64,000 bases of DNA from Dehalococcoidia bacterium (GTDB lineage: Bacteria; Chloroflexota; Dehalococcoidia; Bin125): contig JAJEJC010000005.1 in the NCBI GenBank assembly GCA_022828105.1, positions 372,001-436,000 of the forward strand, given 5' to 3'. Shown in pieces: positions 15,199 to 23,910 of this stretch. The position numbers were made by a program, and so were the translations under genes. Within the stretch, counting starts at the first letter, position 1; each line of letters begins with the position of its first letter. The notes beneath the pieces are model-generated. The model saw only the letters and a program-made list of their open reading frames with translations. It had not been told where the DNA came from and ran no database searches.

Positions 15199-16851
15199 AT
15201 GAAGACGGAAGTTCACCCACTCAGCGGCGAGACCTACACGGAACTCGGCGAGGGCAAGGTCCGCGTCGACAAGGCGCAGAAGTACGGCATCTTCGACTGG
15301 GAGGGTCGTCACCTCGAAGGGGAACTGAAGCACGCCGACCCGCATCTGCTGCAGTGGGTCGGCGGCCCGGAGATTGCGCGTCGTCGCAACGGCGGGAACG
15401 GCCGCGGCGAGCAGGACGCGCGCACCAGCACGCTCCGTGCCCAGCAAAGCGCCGAAGCGGCCGAAGCGCAATACGCGGGCGGCACGGCGCTGTCCGGCGA
15501 GATCGACGACCGCTACACGCGCTACACGGGCGACCCCGGGCGCGAGACACCCGACGGCGTCCGTTCGACCGGTATCTCATTCCCTGAGCTGCTGGAGATG
15601 GACCAGTACCCCGAGCGCATCCCCGAGACGCTGCGGATGGAGCGCTCGCAGCCCGGCGGCGTGCGCAAGGTCCCGACGGAGCGATACTTCAGCAAGCGGT
15701 GGCACGACCTCGAAGTTGAGCGGCTGTGGAAGCGGGTCTGGCAGATGGCCTGCCACGTGGACGACATCCCCGAGATCGGCGACTACATCGTCTACGACGT
15801 AGCGCATCTCTCCTGGATCGTCGTGCGCACCGGCGCACACGAGTTCAAGGCCTACAACAACGCCTGCCTGCATCGCGGCCGCCAGCTCCGCGAGTTCGAC
15901 GGCAAGCAGGCGACCGAGTTTCGCTGCCCGTTCCACGGTTGGTGCTGGGAGCTGGACGGCTCGCTGCGCGAGATTCCTTCGGAGTGGGACTTTCCCGAAG
16001 TGCGGGAAGACGCCGGACAGTTGCCCGAAGCGCAGGTCGGCACGTGGGGCGGATTCGTGTTCATCAACCCGGATCCCGATTGTGAGCCGTTCGAGGACTT
16101 CCTCGGTTCCCTGCCCGCACACTTCGAGAAATACGACTACGAGACCAAGTACAAACAGATGCACGTCGCCAAAGTGGTGCGGGCCAACTGGAAGGTGAAC
16201 CAGGAAGCCTTCATGGAGGGCTACCACATCATCGCCACGCACCCGCAACTGATGATCTACGGCGGCGACGGCGCAAATCACCAGTACGACTCGTTCGATA
16301 ACTGGTCGCGCGCGATCACGCTGGCGGTGCGGACGAGTCCGCACCGCGATATCCATCCGCCGCGCGAGGAGCTGTCGGAATCGCGCAACAAGATGGCCGA
16401 CATGATGCGCGAGAGCCTGCGCGAGGTGATCGGCGATCGTGTCGACGTCTACTGCGACGCCGAACTGATTGACGGGCAGTACAACAACCTGTTCCCCAAC
16501 TTCCATCCCTGGGGCTCGTTCAGCCGGATCGTGTACCGCTTCCGTCCCTACGGCGACGACCCCGAGATGTCGATCATGGAGGTGATGTACCTCTCGCCCT
16601 GGCCGGAAGACCAGCCGAAGCCGCCGGCCGCGCCGATCCACTGGCTGGGCCCGGACGAGCACTGGACCGAAGCGCCGGAGATGGGCGGGCTCGCGCGGGT
16701 GCTTAATCAGGACAGCTACAACCTGCCCAAGATTCAGAAGGGTCTCAGGGCCAAGGTCAATCCCTACATCTATCTCGCCGCCTACGAAGAGGGCAAGATC
16801 CGCCACTTCCACGATCTGTACGACGCGTGGGTCGCCAGCGACGAGGGCTGA
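15199..16851 (+). CDS. Rieske non-haem iron oxygenase, large (alpha) subunit with an extended N-terminus
   Basis: A 550-residue protein. The Rieske [2Fe-2S] motif is C-L-H-R-G near 223-227 and C-P-F-H-G-W near 243-248. The catalytic domain has NWKVNQEAFMEGYHIIATHP near 334-353, whose E-G-Y-H-x4-H supplies the mononuclear iron ligands. Most alpha subunits are about 400-460 residues. Here about 165 residues precede the Rieske domain, including an Arg/Gln/Ala-rich low-complexity section (about 60-110) of unknown role. The start has GAGGAG upstream. No beta subunit, ferredoxin or reductase is adjacent. It probably hydroxylates or dealkylates an aromatic or alicyclic substrate. Confidence 0.88.
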   Translation: MKTEVHPLSGETYTELGEGKVRVDKAQKYGIFDWEGRHLEGELKHADPHLLQWVGGPEIARRRNGGNGRGEQDARTSTLRAQQSAEAAEAQYAGGTALSGEIDDRYTRYTGDPGRETPDGVRSTGISFPELLEMDQYPERIPETLRMERSQPGGVRKVPTERYFSKRWHDLEVERLWKRVWQMACHVDDIPEIGDYIVYDVAHLSWIVVRTGAHEFKAYNNACLHRGRQLREFDGKQATEFRCPFHGWCWELDGSLREIPSEWDFPEVREDAGQLPEAQVGTWGGFVFINPDPDCEPFEDFLGSLPAHFEKYDYETKYKQMHVAKVVRANWKVNQEAFMEGYHIIATHPQLMIYGGDGANHQYDSFDNWSRAITLAVRTSPHRDIHPPREELSESRNKMADMMRESLREVIGDRVDVYCDAELIDGQYNNLFPNFHPWGSFSRIVYRFRPYGDDPEMSIMEVMYLSPWPEDQPKPPAAPIHWLGPDEHWTEAPEMGGLARVLNQDSYNLPKIQKGLRAKVNPYIYLAAYEEGKIRHFHDLYDAWVASDEG

Positions 16852-16861
16852 GCCGCCAACA

Positions 16862-17254
16862 CTATTCCGACTGGTAGACCGGCGAATCAGGCGAGGATGC
16901 CGCGGCCGCCCGGGCGGTCACCAGCATCGCGCGGATGCGTTCCGCTTGCTGTTCGCGTTCCTCGCCGCTCAACGAGTAAGCATGGGCGCTAATGCCGCCG
17001 ATGTCGTGCGCTCCCCAGACGACGACCAGGTCCTCGATCTCGTCCAGTACTGCTGCCGGCACCGCCTTGCGTGGTAACCGCAGCTCCGCGATTCGCGTCC
17101 ACGCCGACGTGAGCGCCGCGGCGCTCACCGGCTGCGTAGATAGGTCGGCAACTGCCGCTCGGAGGCGCAACAGCGTCGGCTCAAGCTGTTGCGCCGTGTA
17201 GGTCGCGTCCTCGTCCTCGCGGAACATCTGCGGCAGGTCAATGTCTTCGGACAT
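16862..17254 (-). CDS. Small hypothetical protein co-transcribed with the P450
   Basis: A soluble 130-residue protein, mostly helical, with an acidic start (SEDIDLPQMFREDED) and a centre reading LDEIEDLVVVWGAHDIGG. I do not recognise the family. The ATG at 17254 lies only 7 bp after the P450 stop codon, so it is translated from the same leftward message. The longer frame from 17323 would overlap the P450 by about 60 bp and adds a Cys/Ser-rich segment without protein character, so I reject it. Its stop is 10 bp from the convergent stop of the Rieske gene. A role in P450 function is only suggested by position. Confidence 0.6.
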   Translation of the reverse strand: MSEDIDLPQMFREDEDATYTAQQLEPTLLRLRAAVADLSTQPVSAAALTSAWTRIAELRLPRKAVPAAVLDEIEDLVVVWGAHDIGGISAHAYSLSGEEREQQAERIRAMLVTARAAAASSPDSPVYQSE

Positions 17255-17261
17255 CGCGACT

Positions 17262-18521
17262 CTACGTCCGATCGAAGGTGATGTGCAGGTCGTTGAGTCC
17301 GCGCAGGATGAAACTGGGCACATGGCTCGGCGTGGGGTAGGCGGGATCGAGATGGAAGCTGGTCATCCGGCTCAGCACTTCCTCGAAGGCCACGCGAATC
17401 TCCAGCCTCGCCAACGCCGCGCCGATGCAGTAGTGCGGGCCCGCGCTGAACGCGACATGACGCGGGGCGTTCTCCCTGCTCACGTCGAACTGCGCCGCGT
17501 CGGCGAACGTGCACTCATCCCGATTGGCGGCCGCGTAGAGCAGCATGAGCGGCGTACCCGCGTCGAGTTCGACGCCGCCCAGCGTGACTGGCCTGGTCGT
17601 CGTGCGGAACAGCGCCCGCACCGGCGACTCCACCCGCAGCGCTTCCTCGGCCATGTTGCCAATCAGCGACGGATCGGCTTGCACGGCGGCGAGCTGGCTC
17701 GGGTTCTCGACCAACAACAGCATGGCGCTGCCGATCAGGTGCGCCGTTGTCTCCTTGCCGGCCACCTGAAGCTGCTGGAGGATGCTCAGAATCTCCGCGT
17801 CGTTGAGCGGTCGCGAGCCGTCGTCGGTCTCCAGCGCTGCCGTCGCCAGCGTGGTCAATATGTCGTCCTGCGGATTCCTGCGCCGCTCCTCGGCCCGTTC
17901 GAGGAAGAACTCCTGCAACTCGATGCCGGCCTTGAGGATCGCGCGTTCCTCGTCCGGCGCAATCTTCCGTTCGAGACCGCCGATGGCGAAGTCGGCGCGG
18001 CGCTTGAACTCCTTCAGTTCGCTTCGCGGCACCCCGATCTGATCGGCGATCACCGCCATCGGCAACTCGTCGGCGAACTGTTTGGTGAAGTTGACCCGGC
18101 CCTCGTCGATGAAGGCGTCGATCAGTTCGGTCACGATCTCGCGGACGTACGACTCCATCCCCATGATTCTGCGCGGCGCGAGGGCCTTGTCGACTAGCGA
18201 ACGGTATCGCCGGTGGTAGGGCGGATCGGCAGCCAGCAAGGTGGGGACGCTCGCTCGTCCAAAGGTCCGCCGCAGTTCGACGATCTCTTCGTCGGGTTCG
18301 GCCTTGGCGCGGCCCGGCAACGCCGCGCTGCCCACGGCCATCGCCGACGAGTACGTCTCCGGATCATGGACGACTTCCTGCAGCAGGTCGTAGCTGCTCA
18401 CGATGGCGACGCCGAGTTCGGGCGCTTGGTAGACGGGAGCTTCGGCGTGCAGCTCCGCGTAGAAGGGATAGGGACACTCAAGCGTTTCGGGGTCGATCGG
18501 GTTGAAGTCGCTGAGCGCCAT
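17262..18521 (-). CDS. Cytochrome P450
   Basis: A bacterial class I-type P450 of 419 residues without a membrane anchor, a haem-thiolate monooxygenase. The haem-binding loop F-S-A-G-P-H-Y-C-I-G-A-A-L-A lies near 345-358 with Cys as axial ligand. The I-helix AGKETT near 242-247 matches the oxygen-binding A-G-x-E/D-T-T. The K-helix E-x-x-R occurs in EEALRVES. I chose the ATG at 18521 because AAGGGAG precedes it and DFNPIDPETLECPYPFY is a typical P450 start. A 132-bp intergenic region separates it from the divergent sterol-reductase-like gene, so the two may share regulation. No ferredoxin partner is adjacent. Confidence 0.93.
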   Translation of the reverse strand: MALSDFNPIDPETLECPYPFYAELHAEAPVYQAPELGVAIVSSYDLLQEVVHDPETYSSAMAVGSAALPGRAKAEPDEEIVELRRTFGRASVPTLLAADPPYHRRYRSLVDKALAPRRIMGMESYVREIVTELIDAFIDEGRVNFTKQFADELPMAVIADQIGVPRSELKEFKRRADFAIGGLERKIAPDEERAILKAGIELQEFFLERAEERRRNPQDDILTTLATAALETDDGSRPLNDAEILSILQQLQVAGKETTAHLIGSAMLLLVENPSQLAAVQADPSLIGNMAEEALRVESPVRALFRTTTRPVTLGGVELDAGTPLMLLYAAANRDECTFADAAQFDVSRENAPRHVAFSAGPHYCIGAALARLEIRVAFEEVLSRMTSFHLDPAYPTPSHVPSFILRGLNDLHITFDRT

Positions 18522-18653
18522 GATTGACTCCCTTGCGTTGCCCGTGTTGCCCATGTTGCCTGGCGGGGGACGTGTGGCCGCATTCTATGCCGCTGCGATT
18601 TCGATCCTCGATAATGGCGCCAACTCCACATGACGACTTGAGGGGAGCGGTTC

Positions 18654-19787
18654 GTGATTGAATCCCTGGGAATTGAGCACCTGTTCGACCTCACGGCGGA
18701 GGAGAAGATCCTCGCGTTCTTCACTCCGCTGATCATCTTCGCGGCGTTCGCCGTCGCTCAGCTTGCCCTGACGGCGCAGACGGTAACCGGATACGTGATC
18801 AACACCGAAACCGGACAGCCGCGCAGCTACCGGCTGAACGGGCTGCTGGTCTTCGCGATCATGGTGGTCATCTGGGCGACCGAGGCGACCGGCATGCCGC
18901 GCGACTGGTTCTACCGAGCCTCGATCTGGTCGGTCTTCGGCGGCACAGTGTTCGCGACCATCTTCTCGCTGATCGCCGTCTTTGGACAGCCGCGCGGCGA
19001 GGTCAAGAATCCGATCCTCGCCTTCTATCTCGGTCGCAAGCAGGAGTTCTCGTTCTTCGACGAGCGCTTCGACGTGAAGATGTGGTTCTACGTCGTCGGC
19101 GGGGCAATGCTGTCGCTGAACGCGCTCTCCGGGGCGGTCTGGCACCACGAGAATTTCGCCGACGCCAATCTCGGCGTCTTCCTCTACGCCGGGATTTACA
19201 CGTTCTACATCACCGACTACTTCATCTGGGAGCGGGTGCAGCTCTACACCTACGACCTGATCCACGAGAACACGGGATTCAAGTTGTTCTGGGGCGGACT
19301 CGTGGTCTACGGCTGGCTGTTCATCCTGCCCCTGTGGGCGATGGCGAATCAGCCGGATCCGGGATTCTCGGCCGCCGCGGAGTACGCGATCGTGGGCGGA
19401 TCGGCGGCGCTGTTCCTGGCCGGCTGGTCGATTTCGCGCGGTGCGGCTCTGCAGAAGTACTGGTTCAAACGATGGCCCGAGCGCAAGTTCCTGTGGATTG
19501 AACCCGAGGTGATCGAGGCGGGAGATCGCAAGATCCTGTGCAGTGGATTCTGGGGCGCCGCGCGTCACTTCAACTACTTCGGCGAGGGCCTGTTCGGTCT
19601 GGCCATCGCGCTGAGTTTCGGCCACTTCGGCAATCCCTGGGCCTGGAGCTACATGATCTTCGTCGTGACGATGTTCACCTGGCGTCAGTTCGAGGACGAC
19701 CGCGCCTGCGCCGAGAAATACGGCCCAGAAAAGTGGGCCGAGTACCAGCAGCGCGTCCCGTGGCGGATCGTGCCCAAGCTGTACTGA
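18654..19787 (+). CDS. Polytopic membrane reductase of the ERG4/ERG24 (sterol C14/C24 reductase) family
   Basis: A 377-residue integral membrane protein with about eight to nine hydrophobic segments. It has the hallmark C-terminus of the family: GFWGAARHFNYFGE near 296-309, then an F-E-D-D-R-A-C-A-E-K-Y-G segment near 344-355, and a final RVPWRIVPKLY. These enzymes use NADPH to reduce double bonds in sterols; bacterial members are also found where no sterol synthesis is known. The start is GTG at 18654, preceded by GAGGGG. It lies divergently from a P450. With the P450, SDRs and the Baeyer-Villiger enzyme of this window, a role in sterol- or terpenoid-type chemistry is plausible but inferred. 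Confidence 0.85.
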   Translation: MIESLGIEHLFDLTAEEKILAFFTPLIIFAAFAVAQLALTAQTVTGYVINTETGQPRSYRLNGLLVFAIMVVIWATEATGMPRDWFYRASIWSVFGGTVFATIFSLIAVFGQPRGEVKNPILAFYLGRKQEFSFFDERFDVKMWFYVVGGAMLSLNALSGAVWHHENFADANLGVFLYAGIYTFYITDYFIWERVQLYTYDLIHENTGFKLFWGGLVVYGWLFILPLWAMANQPDPGFSAAAEYAIVGGSAALFLAGWSISRGAALQKYWFKRWPERKFLWIEPEVIEAGDRKILCSGFWGAARHFNYFGEGLFGLAIALSFGHFGNPWAWSYMIFVVTMFTWRQFEDDRACAEKYGPEKWAEYQQRVPWRIVPKLY

Positions 19788-20205
19788 GGCCCGCGGGTAT
19801 TGAGACCGGCAAGTCACCGGTCCAGATCGTGCTGGAGGCGGAGTTCGGGGCGGTCATGGGCGGCAGTCTACGCGGAGATTGGGTGGCCAGGGGAGCGGAG
19901 GGCGGCTGCCCCGCCTTCGCGGGGAAGGCCTCTAGCTCTCTCGGGGAGCGGGGACTCGCCATGCTGAGCGCAGGGCAGGCGAGCGGAGGTAGGTTGCGGT
20001 AGCGCCGTCCACTCGCCCTTGCGCGGGATCGTCTGTTACCGATTCCCGCGCTGCTCCTTGCCAGCCTCGGCGTGCCCCCCTCTGTCCCTACGGGACATCT
20101 CCCCCCGCTTCGCGGGGGGAGATGAGATTGCGCGTGCTCCCTGCTCGCCGCTGCGATGAAATCCCTATCCTCGACCCGTCACGAACCTGCATGAGAGAGC
20201 CGTAC
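19788..20205. other. Intergenic region with strong GC hairpins
   Basis: No convincing gene. Several hairpins occur, for example CCCCGCCTTCGCGGGG near 19909-19924 and the perfect 13-bp palindrome at 20096-20124. They may end transcription of the sterol-reductase-like gene but lack a T-run. The promoter of the downstream amidohydrolase probably lies after 20125. Confidence 0.45.
20073..20124 (+). repeat. Interspersed palindromic repeat, copy A
   Basis: CCCCCCTCTG-type lead followed by a perfect inverted repeat at 20096-20124 (13-bp arms CATCTCCCCCCGC and complement, three-base loop TTC). The same arrangement recurs at 59806-59853 and, in opposite orientation and more diverged, at 55063-55105. 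This is a genome-dispersed REP-like or MITE-like element. Confidence 0.65.
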
Positions 20206-21663
20206 ATGACCACCGCCAGCCAATCATCGTCCTCCGCCGTCCGCGAGCAACTCGACCATCCGATCATCGACGGCGACTCGCACATCGTCGAGTTCATGCC
20301 GATGTTCTTTGACTACCTCAAGGACGTCGGCGGCTCGGACATCGTCAAGCGCTACCGCGACTCCAGCGTCAGCCGCCGCTGGGCAGCGATGAGCTGGGAT
20401 GAACGCCGCGCCGAGCGCGTGACGGTCCCGCCCTGGTGGGCGCTGCCGACCGAGAACACGCTCGACCGCGCCACGGCCATGCTGCCGCGTCTGCTGCACG
20501 AGCGGATGGACGAAGTCGGCATGGACTTCGTGGTGCTCTATCCGACGATCGGCCTCGGCTTCCCGCATATGCAGGACGACGAAGTGCGGCAGGCGGTCTG
20601 CCGCGCGTTCAACCAGTTCACGGCCGAGCAGTACGGCGAGTTCTCCGACCGCATGACCGTCGCCGCCGTGATCCCGTTGCATACACCCGAAGAGGGAATC
20701 GCCGAGCTTGAGTATGCGCATTCGCTCGGATTCAAAGTCGCCCAGATGCCGGCCTTCGTCCGGCGCCCGGTCGCGGCCGTCGCCGAGCAGTACCCGGAGC
20801 TGGCCAACCGGGTGACCTGGCTTGACTCGTTCGCGATCGACAGCGAGTACGACTACGACCCGTTCTGGCAACGCTGCATCGATCTCGGCTTCGCGGTTGC
20901 ATCGCACTCCTCGGGGATGGGCTTCATCGACCGCGCCTCGATCTCCAACTACATGTACAACCACATCGGCCACTTCGCCGCCGCCGGCGAGGTGCTCTGC
21001 AAGTCCTTGCTCATGGGCGGCGTGACGACTCGCTTTCCCGAACTCCGGGTGGCCCTGCTCGAGGGCGGCGTGGCGCACGGTGCGCGAATCTACGCCGACA
21101 TCATCGCCCGCTGGGAGAAGCGCGGACCCGAGCAGCTCAATCACCTCGACCCCGCCAATCTCGACATCGAGCTCGCCCAGGACCTGTTCTCGCGCTACGG
21201 CGGCGAGCTGACCGAAGGCAAGCTGGATGATCTGCCCAGGACGCTGGGCTTGACCGCTCCGGACGTTGAAGACGGGCTCAAGGACAACTTTGCTGCGATG
21301 AACATCGAGCGGGCGGAGGACTTCTACGACCGCTTCGTGCCCTCGTTCTACTTCGGCTGCGAGGCGGACGACCCGATCACGGCCTGGGCATTCGACGACC
21401 GGGTCAATCCATTCGGCGCGAAGATCCGCGCATTCATGAGCACTGACCTCGGCCACTGGGACGTGCCCGACATGTCGGAAGCGGTCGCCGAGGCCTACGA
21501 GCCGGTCGAGAACGGCCTGATCAGCCCCGAGGACTTCCGCGACTTCGCCTTCACCAACCAGCTCCGCCTCTACGCGCACAACAACCCCAACTTCTTCAAG
21601 GGCACGATCGTGGAAGACGCCGCGTCGGAAGCCCTGGCCCAGGAGTCGGCAAACGGCGCCTGA
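20206..21663 (+). CDS. Amidohydrolase-2 family metal-dependent hydrolase/decarboxylase
   Basis: A protein of about 485 residues of the COG2159 amidohydrolase-like TIM barrels, which hydrolyse or decarboxylate cyclic and aromatic acids. IIDGDSHIVE near 20-29 stands at the metal-binding position of strand 1 (D-x-H variant). VASHSSGMG near 227-235 carries the barrel His, and RVALLEGGVAHGARI the next strand. STDLGHWDVPD near 421-431 holds the final Asp and His. Two starts are possible, ATG 20191 and ATG 20206; I chose the latter because MTTASQ is a typical disordered start. It is larger than typical family members (about 300-400). It stands alone upstream of a co-directional epimerase gene. Confidence 0.82.
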   Translation: MTTASQSSSSAVREQLDHPIIDGDSHIVEFMPMFFDYLKDVGGSDIVKRYRDSSVSRRWAAMSWDERRAERVTVPPWWALPTENTLDRATAMLPRLLHERMDEVGMDFVVLYPTIGLGFPHMQDDEVRQAVCRAFNQFTAEQYGEFSDRMTVAAVIPLHTPEEGIAELEYAHSLGFKVAQMPAFVRRPVAAVAEQYPELANRVTWLDSFAIDSEYDYDPFWQRCIDLGFAVASHSSGMGFIDRASISNYMYNHIGHFAAAGEVLCKSLLMGGVTTRFPELRVALLEGGVAHGARIYADIIARWEKRGPEQLNHLDPANLDIELAQDLFSRYGGELTEGKLDDLPRTLGLTAPDVEDGLKDNFAAMNIERAEDFYDRFVPSFYFGCEADDPITAWAFDDRVNPFGAKIRAFMSTDLGHWDVPDMSEAVAEAYEPVENGLISPEDFRDFAFTNQLRLYAHNNPNFFKGTIVEDAASEALAQESANGA

Positions 21664-21714
21664 CACGTCGGGGCCGCGTGTCCTCGATCAGTCTCAGCGG
21701 AAAGCAGGCCGGAT

Positions 21715-22653
21715 ATGCGGATCGCAGTGCTTGGCGGCAGCGGGTTCATTGGGCCGCGGGTGATGCGGCGACTGGTGGAGCATGGGCATGAGGTCCACTG
21801 CATGGACATCAATCCTGGCGCGCCGGTTCTCGACCCGTTGCGCGACCGGGTCGAGATCATCCACGGCGACATCACCGTGATGGGCGATGTCGTCGAGGCG
21901 CTGGTCGCTGCGAAACCGGACCGTGTGCTCAACCTCGCCTATGTGCTGGGTGCGTCCGAGGCCGACCCGCATCCGCAGGTGAAGATCAACATCCTGGGCA
22001 TGGACCACTGCTTCGAGGCGGCCCGCCTGCTCGATATCCGCCGCGTGGTCTACGCAAGCTCGCTCGCGGTCTACGGACCGCAACGGTTGCACGGCGACAA
22101 GATGGTGACCGAGGACGACCTCTGCCTCGGGCGCGGCATCTATTCGGTCTCGAAGCGATTCAACGAACACCAGGCCGACTGGTACAGCCGCGCCTATGAC
22201 ATGGCGATCACCGGCATCCGCCCGGCCAACATCACCGGACCGGACAAGCTGCGCGGCTCGATGAATCACGTCCAGTGCCAGGTGCTGCCGGCGCGCGAGG
22301 AGGCGGTCAGCTTTCCCTACCGCGACACGATGACGCTGCCGCTGCACGTTGAGGACATCGCCGAGGTCTTCGTCCGCGTCACGCTGGCCGAACAGACAGC
22401 GCACGCGATCTACAACTCCGGCGGACATCCGACCAGCATGGGCGACCTCGCCAACGCCGTTCGCCGCTTCCTGCCCAACGCGGACATCAGGTTCGATGCC
22501 GACGAGGGCGGCCACGACGCCTCCGGCCTCTACCTGATGGACAACTCGCGCCTATTGGAAGAGTTCGAGGTCGAGTACGCGCCCTTCGATCAGCGCGTGC
22601 TGGAGACGATCAACGAGGTTCGCCAGACCGAGGGTTTGCCGCCTGTCGGCTAG
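21715..22653 (+). CDS. NAD-dependent epimerase/dehydratase (extended SDR)
   Basis: A 312-residue extended SDR. G-G-S-G-F-I-G near 7-13 is the NAD-binding loop, Asp at 33-34 (CMDIN) favours NAD over NADP, YASSLAVYGP near 111-120 provides the Ser, and YSVSKR near 143-148 gives the catalytic Y-x-x-x-K. Typical reactions are epimerisation or dehydration of nucleotide sugars, but such genes also act on other hydroxylated compounds. It lies 51 bp downstream of an amidohydrolase, so a functional link or shared transcript is possible. The substrate cannot be assigned. Confidence 0.85.
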   Translation: MRIAVLGGSGFIGPRVMRRLVEHGHEVHCMDINPGAPVLDPLRDRVEIIHGDITVMGDVVEALVAAKPDRVLNLAYVLGASEADPHPQVKINILGMDHCFEAARLLDIRRVVYASSLAVYGPQRLHGDKMVTEDDLCLGRGIYSVSKRFNEHQADWYSRAYDMAITGIRPANITGPDKLRGSMNHVQCQVLPAREEAVSFPYRDTMTLPLHVEDIAEVFVRVTLAEQTAHAIYNSGGHPTSMGDLANAVRRFLPNADIRFDADEGGHDASGLYLMDNSRLLEEFEVEYAPFDQRVLETINEVRQTEGLPPVG

Positions 22654-23161
22654 CGCCGCCCTGTCCTCGCGTTCCCCAACTCATTCGGTGACCAGCCCGC
22701 TGTTCCGTCAACTCGGACGAATCCACGATCTCCACCTGCGTCGGAACGGGTGCGCGGTCAGAGCGCCGTTGCGACGAATGGACCAACGCCGCGCCTTCAG
22801 GTTGCGCGGCGGGCGGGCGTGGAGGGAACTCGGGTGTCGACTCGCGAGCGGTGTCTGCGGGGACGGTTCGGGCAATCGGGTCATCGCGCGGCCGTTCAAC
22901 TGATCATCAATGGCTGGATCGGTCGTGCCTTCGGAGCCGGCAGACTAAGAGGCCGCTCCAGGGGAGCGACCTCCTAGCCACTGCGTGCTGAGGGTATCGG
23001 CGTGATGTAACTACATCGTGACGTGCGGACATCTATCCAATGACTTCCTGTGATGTCAGTACCGAACACTTGAAGCTCCGCTCCTCGCCCGCACCGGCTT
23101 GTGGAACTGGAAGCCACATGCAGGCAGACTTGGGGTCTAAGCAGGGAACGGAGCGGACCGC
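22654..23161. other. Long intergenic region with a hairpin and a palindrome
   Basis: Five hundred bases without a supported gene; short frames here have no family character. It contains a hairpin with 9-bp arms and one mismatch at 22951-22970 (GGCCGCTCC / GGAGCGACC), which may be a terminator remnant without T-run. It also has the perfect palindrome GATGTA-AC-TACATC at 23004-23017, about 145 bp before the next gene and possibly an operator. Confidence 0.45.
23004..23017. promoter_or_regulatory. Short perfect palindrome, possible operator
   Basis: GATGTA and TACATC separated by two bases in a low-GC patch upstream of the alpha/beta-hydrolase gene. The length and symmetry suit a dimeric repressor site, but no regulator gene is nearby and no other copy was seen. 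Confidence 0.25.
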
Positions 23162-23851
23162 ATGGCGACATACATACTCATTCACGGCGCGTACCAGGGC
23201 GGCTGGATCTGGTCGCCGGTGGCATCGCGGCTGCGGGAACAGGGACACGACGTTCACGCAGCCTCGCTCGACGGTTGCGCCGAGCGCTCCGCACAGGTGC
23301 GGCCCGGCATCACCACGGAGACGCAGGCCGAGGAACTGGTCGAGCTGCTGCGCTACGAGGACCTCGACGATGTCATCCTGGTCGGCACGTCGTCCGGCGG
23401 CATGGTCCTGGCGCGGGTCGCGGAGCTCGCCCGCGAGCGGGTGCGGCGGATCGTGTTCGTCGACGCGTTGGCGCTGTTGCGCGGCGAGACCATTCGCGAC
23501 ATCGTGTCCGGCGCGGTCATTGACGCCACTGAGGTCGCGACGGGTCCAAGGCCCGGAGCCATGCTCGAAGCGCTCAGCGCCAGCATGGAAGCGGACCTGG
23601 CGCAATGGGCGGCCGTCCGATTCGGACAACATCCTGCGGCCGTGTTCAACCGGCCGGTCGAGTTGGACTCATTCTGGGAGCAGTCGTGGGACGCGTCCGT
23701 GATCTGGTGCCGGCAGGCGCCGAATCCGGGGCACGCCCATCAACAGCGATGCGCAGAAAAGCTCAACGCTCGCTGGCACGAGCTGGACACCGGCCACTAT
23801 CCGATGCTGAGCATGCCCGATGAGCTGACCCGTCTGATCCTCGAGGGCTAG
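23162..23851 (+). CDS. Alpha/beta-fold hydrolase (esterase-like)
   Basis: A 229-residue single-domain alpha/beta hydrolase. The oxyanion-hole motif is LIHGAYQGGW near 6-15, the nucleophile elbow G-T-S-S-G-G near 78-83 with Ser as nucleophile, an Asp follows the strand IVFVDALAL, and the catalytic His lies in LDTGHYPMLS near 208-217. The length and the HGAYQGGW start resemble plant-type methyl ester hydrolases and their bacterial relatives (EstC/salicylate esterase-like). It stands alone, co-directional with a zinc-type dehydrogenase 59 bp further on. Likely a cytoplasmic carboxylesterase of unknown substrate. Confidence 0.82.
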   Translation: MATYILIHGAYQGGWIWSPVASRLREQGHDVHAASLDGCAERSAQVRPGITTETQAEELVELLRYEDLDDVILVGTSSGGMVLARVAELARERVRRIVFVDALALLRGETIRDIVSGAVIDATEVATGPRPGAMLEALSASMEADLAQWAAVRFGQHPAAVFNRPVELDSFWEQSWDASVIWCRQAPNPGHAHQQRCAEKLNARWHELDTGHYPMLSMPDELTRLILEG

Positions 23852-23910
23852 CGATACGCTGGCCCTCAGCCGAATGCTCCGTTACGCAGGACACGATTGC
23901 AGGACCAGCC

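Noticed and set aside
20224-21666. Long antisense open frame (480 codons) opposite the amidohydrolase
   Set aside because: It is the mirror of a well-conserved gene; high GC produces long antisense frames here. The same applies to 15577-16812, 26635-28266, 27996-29570, 32888-34600, 45562-46968 and 57526-59019.
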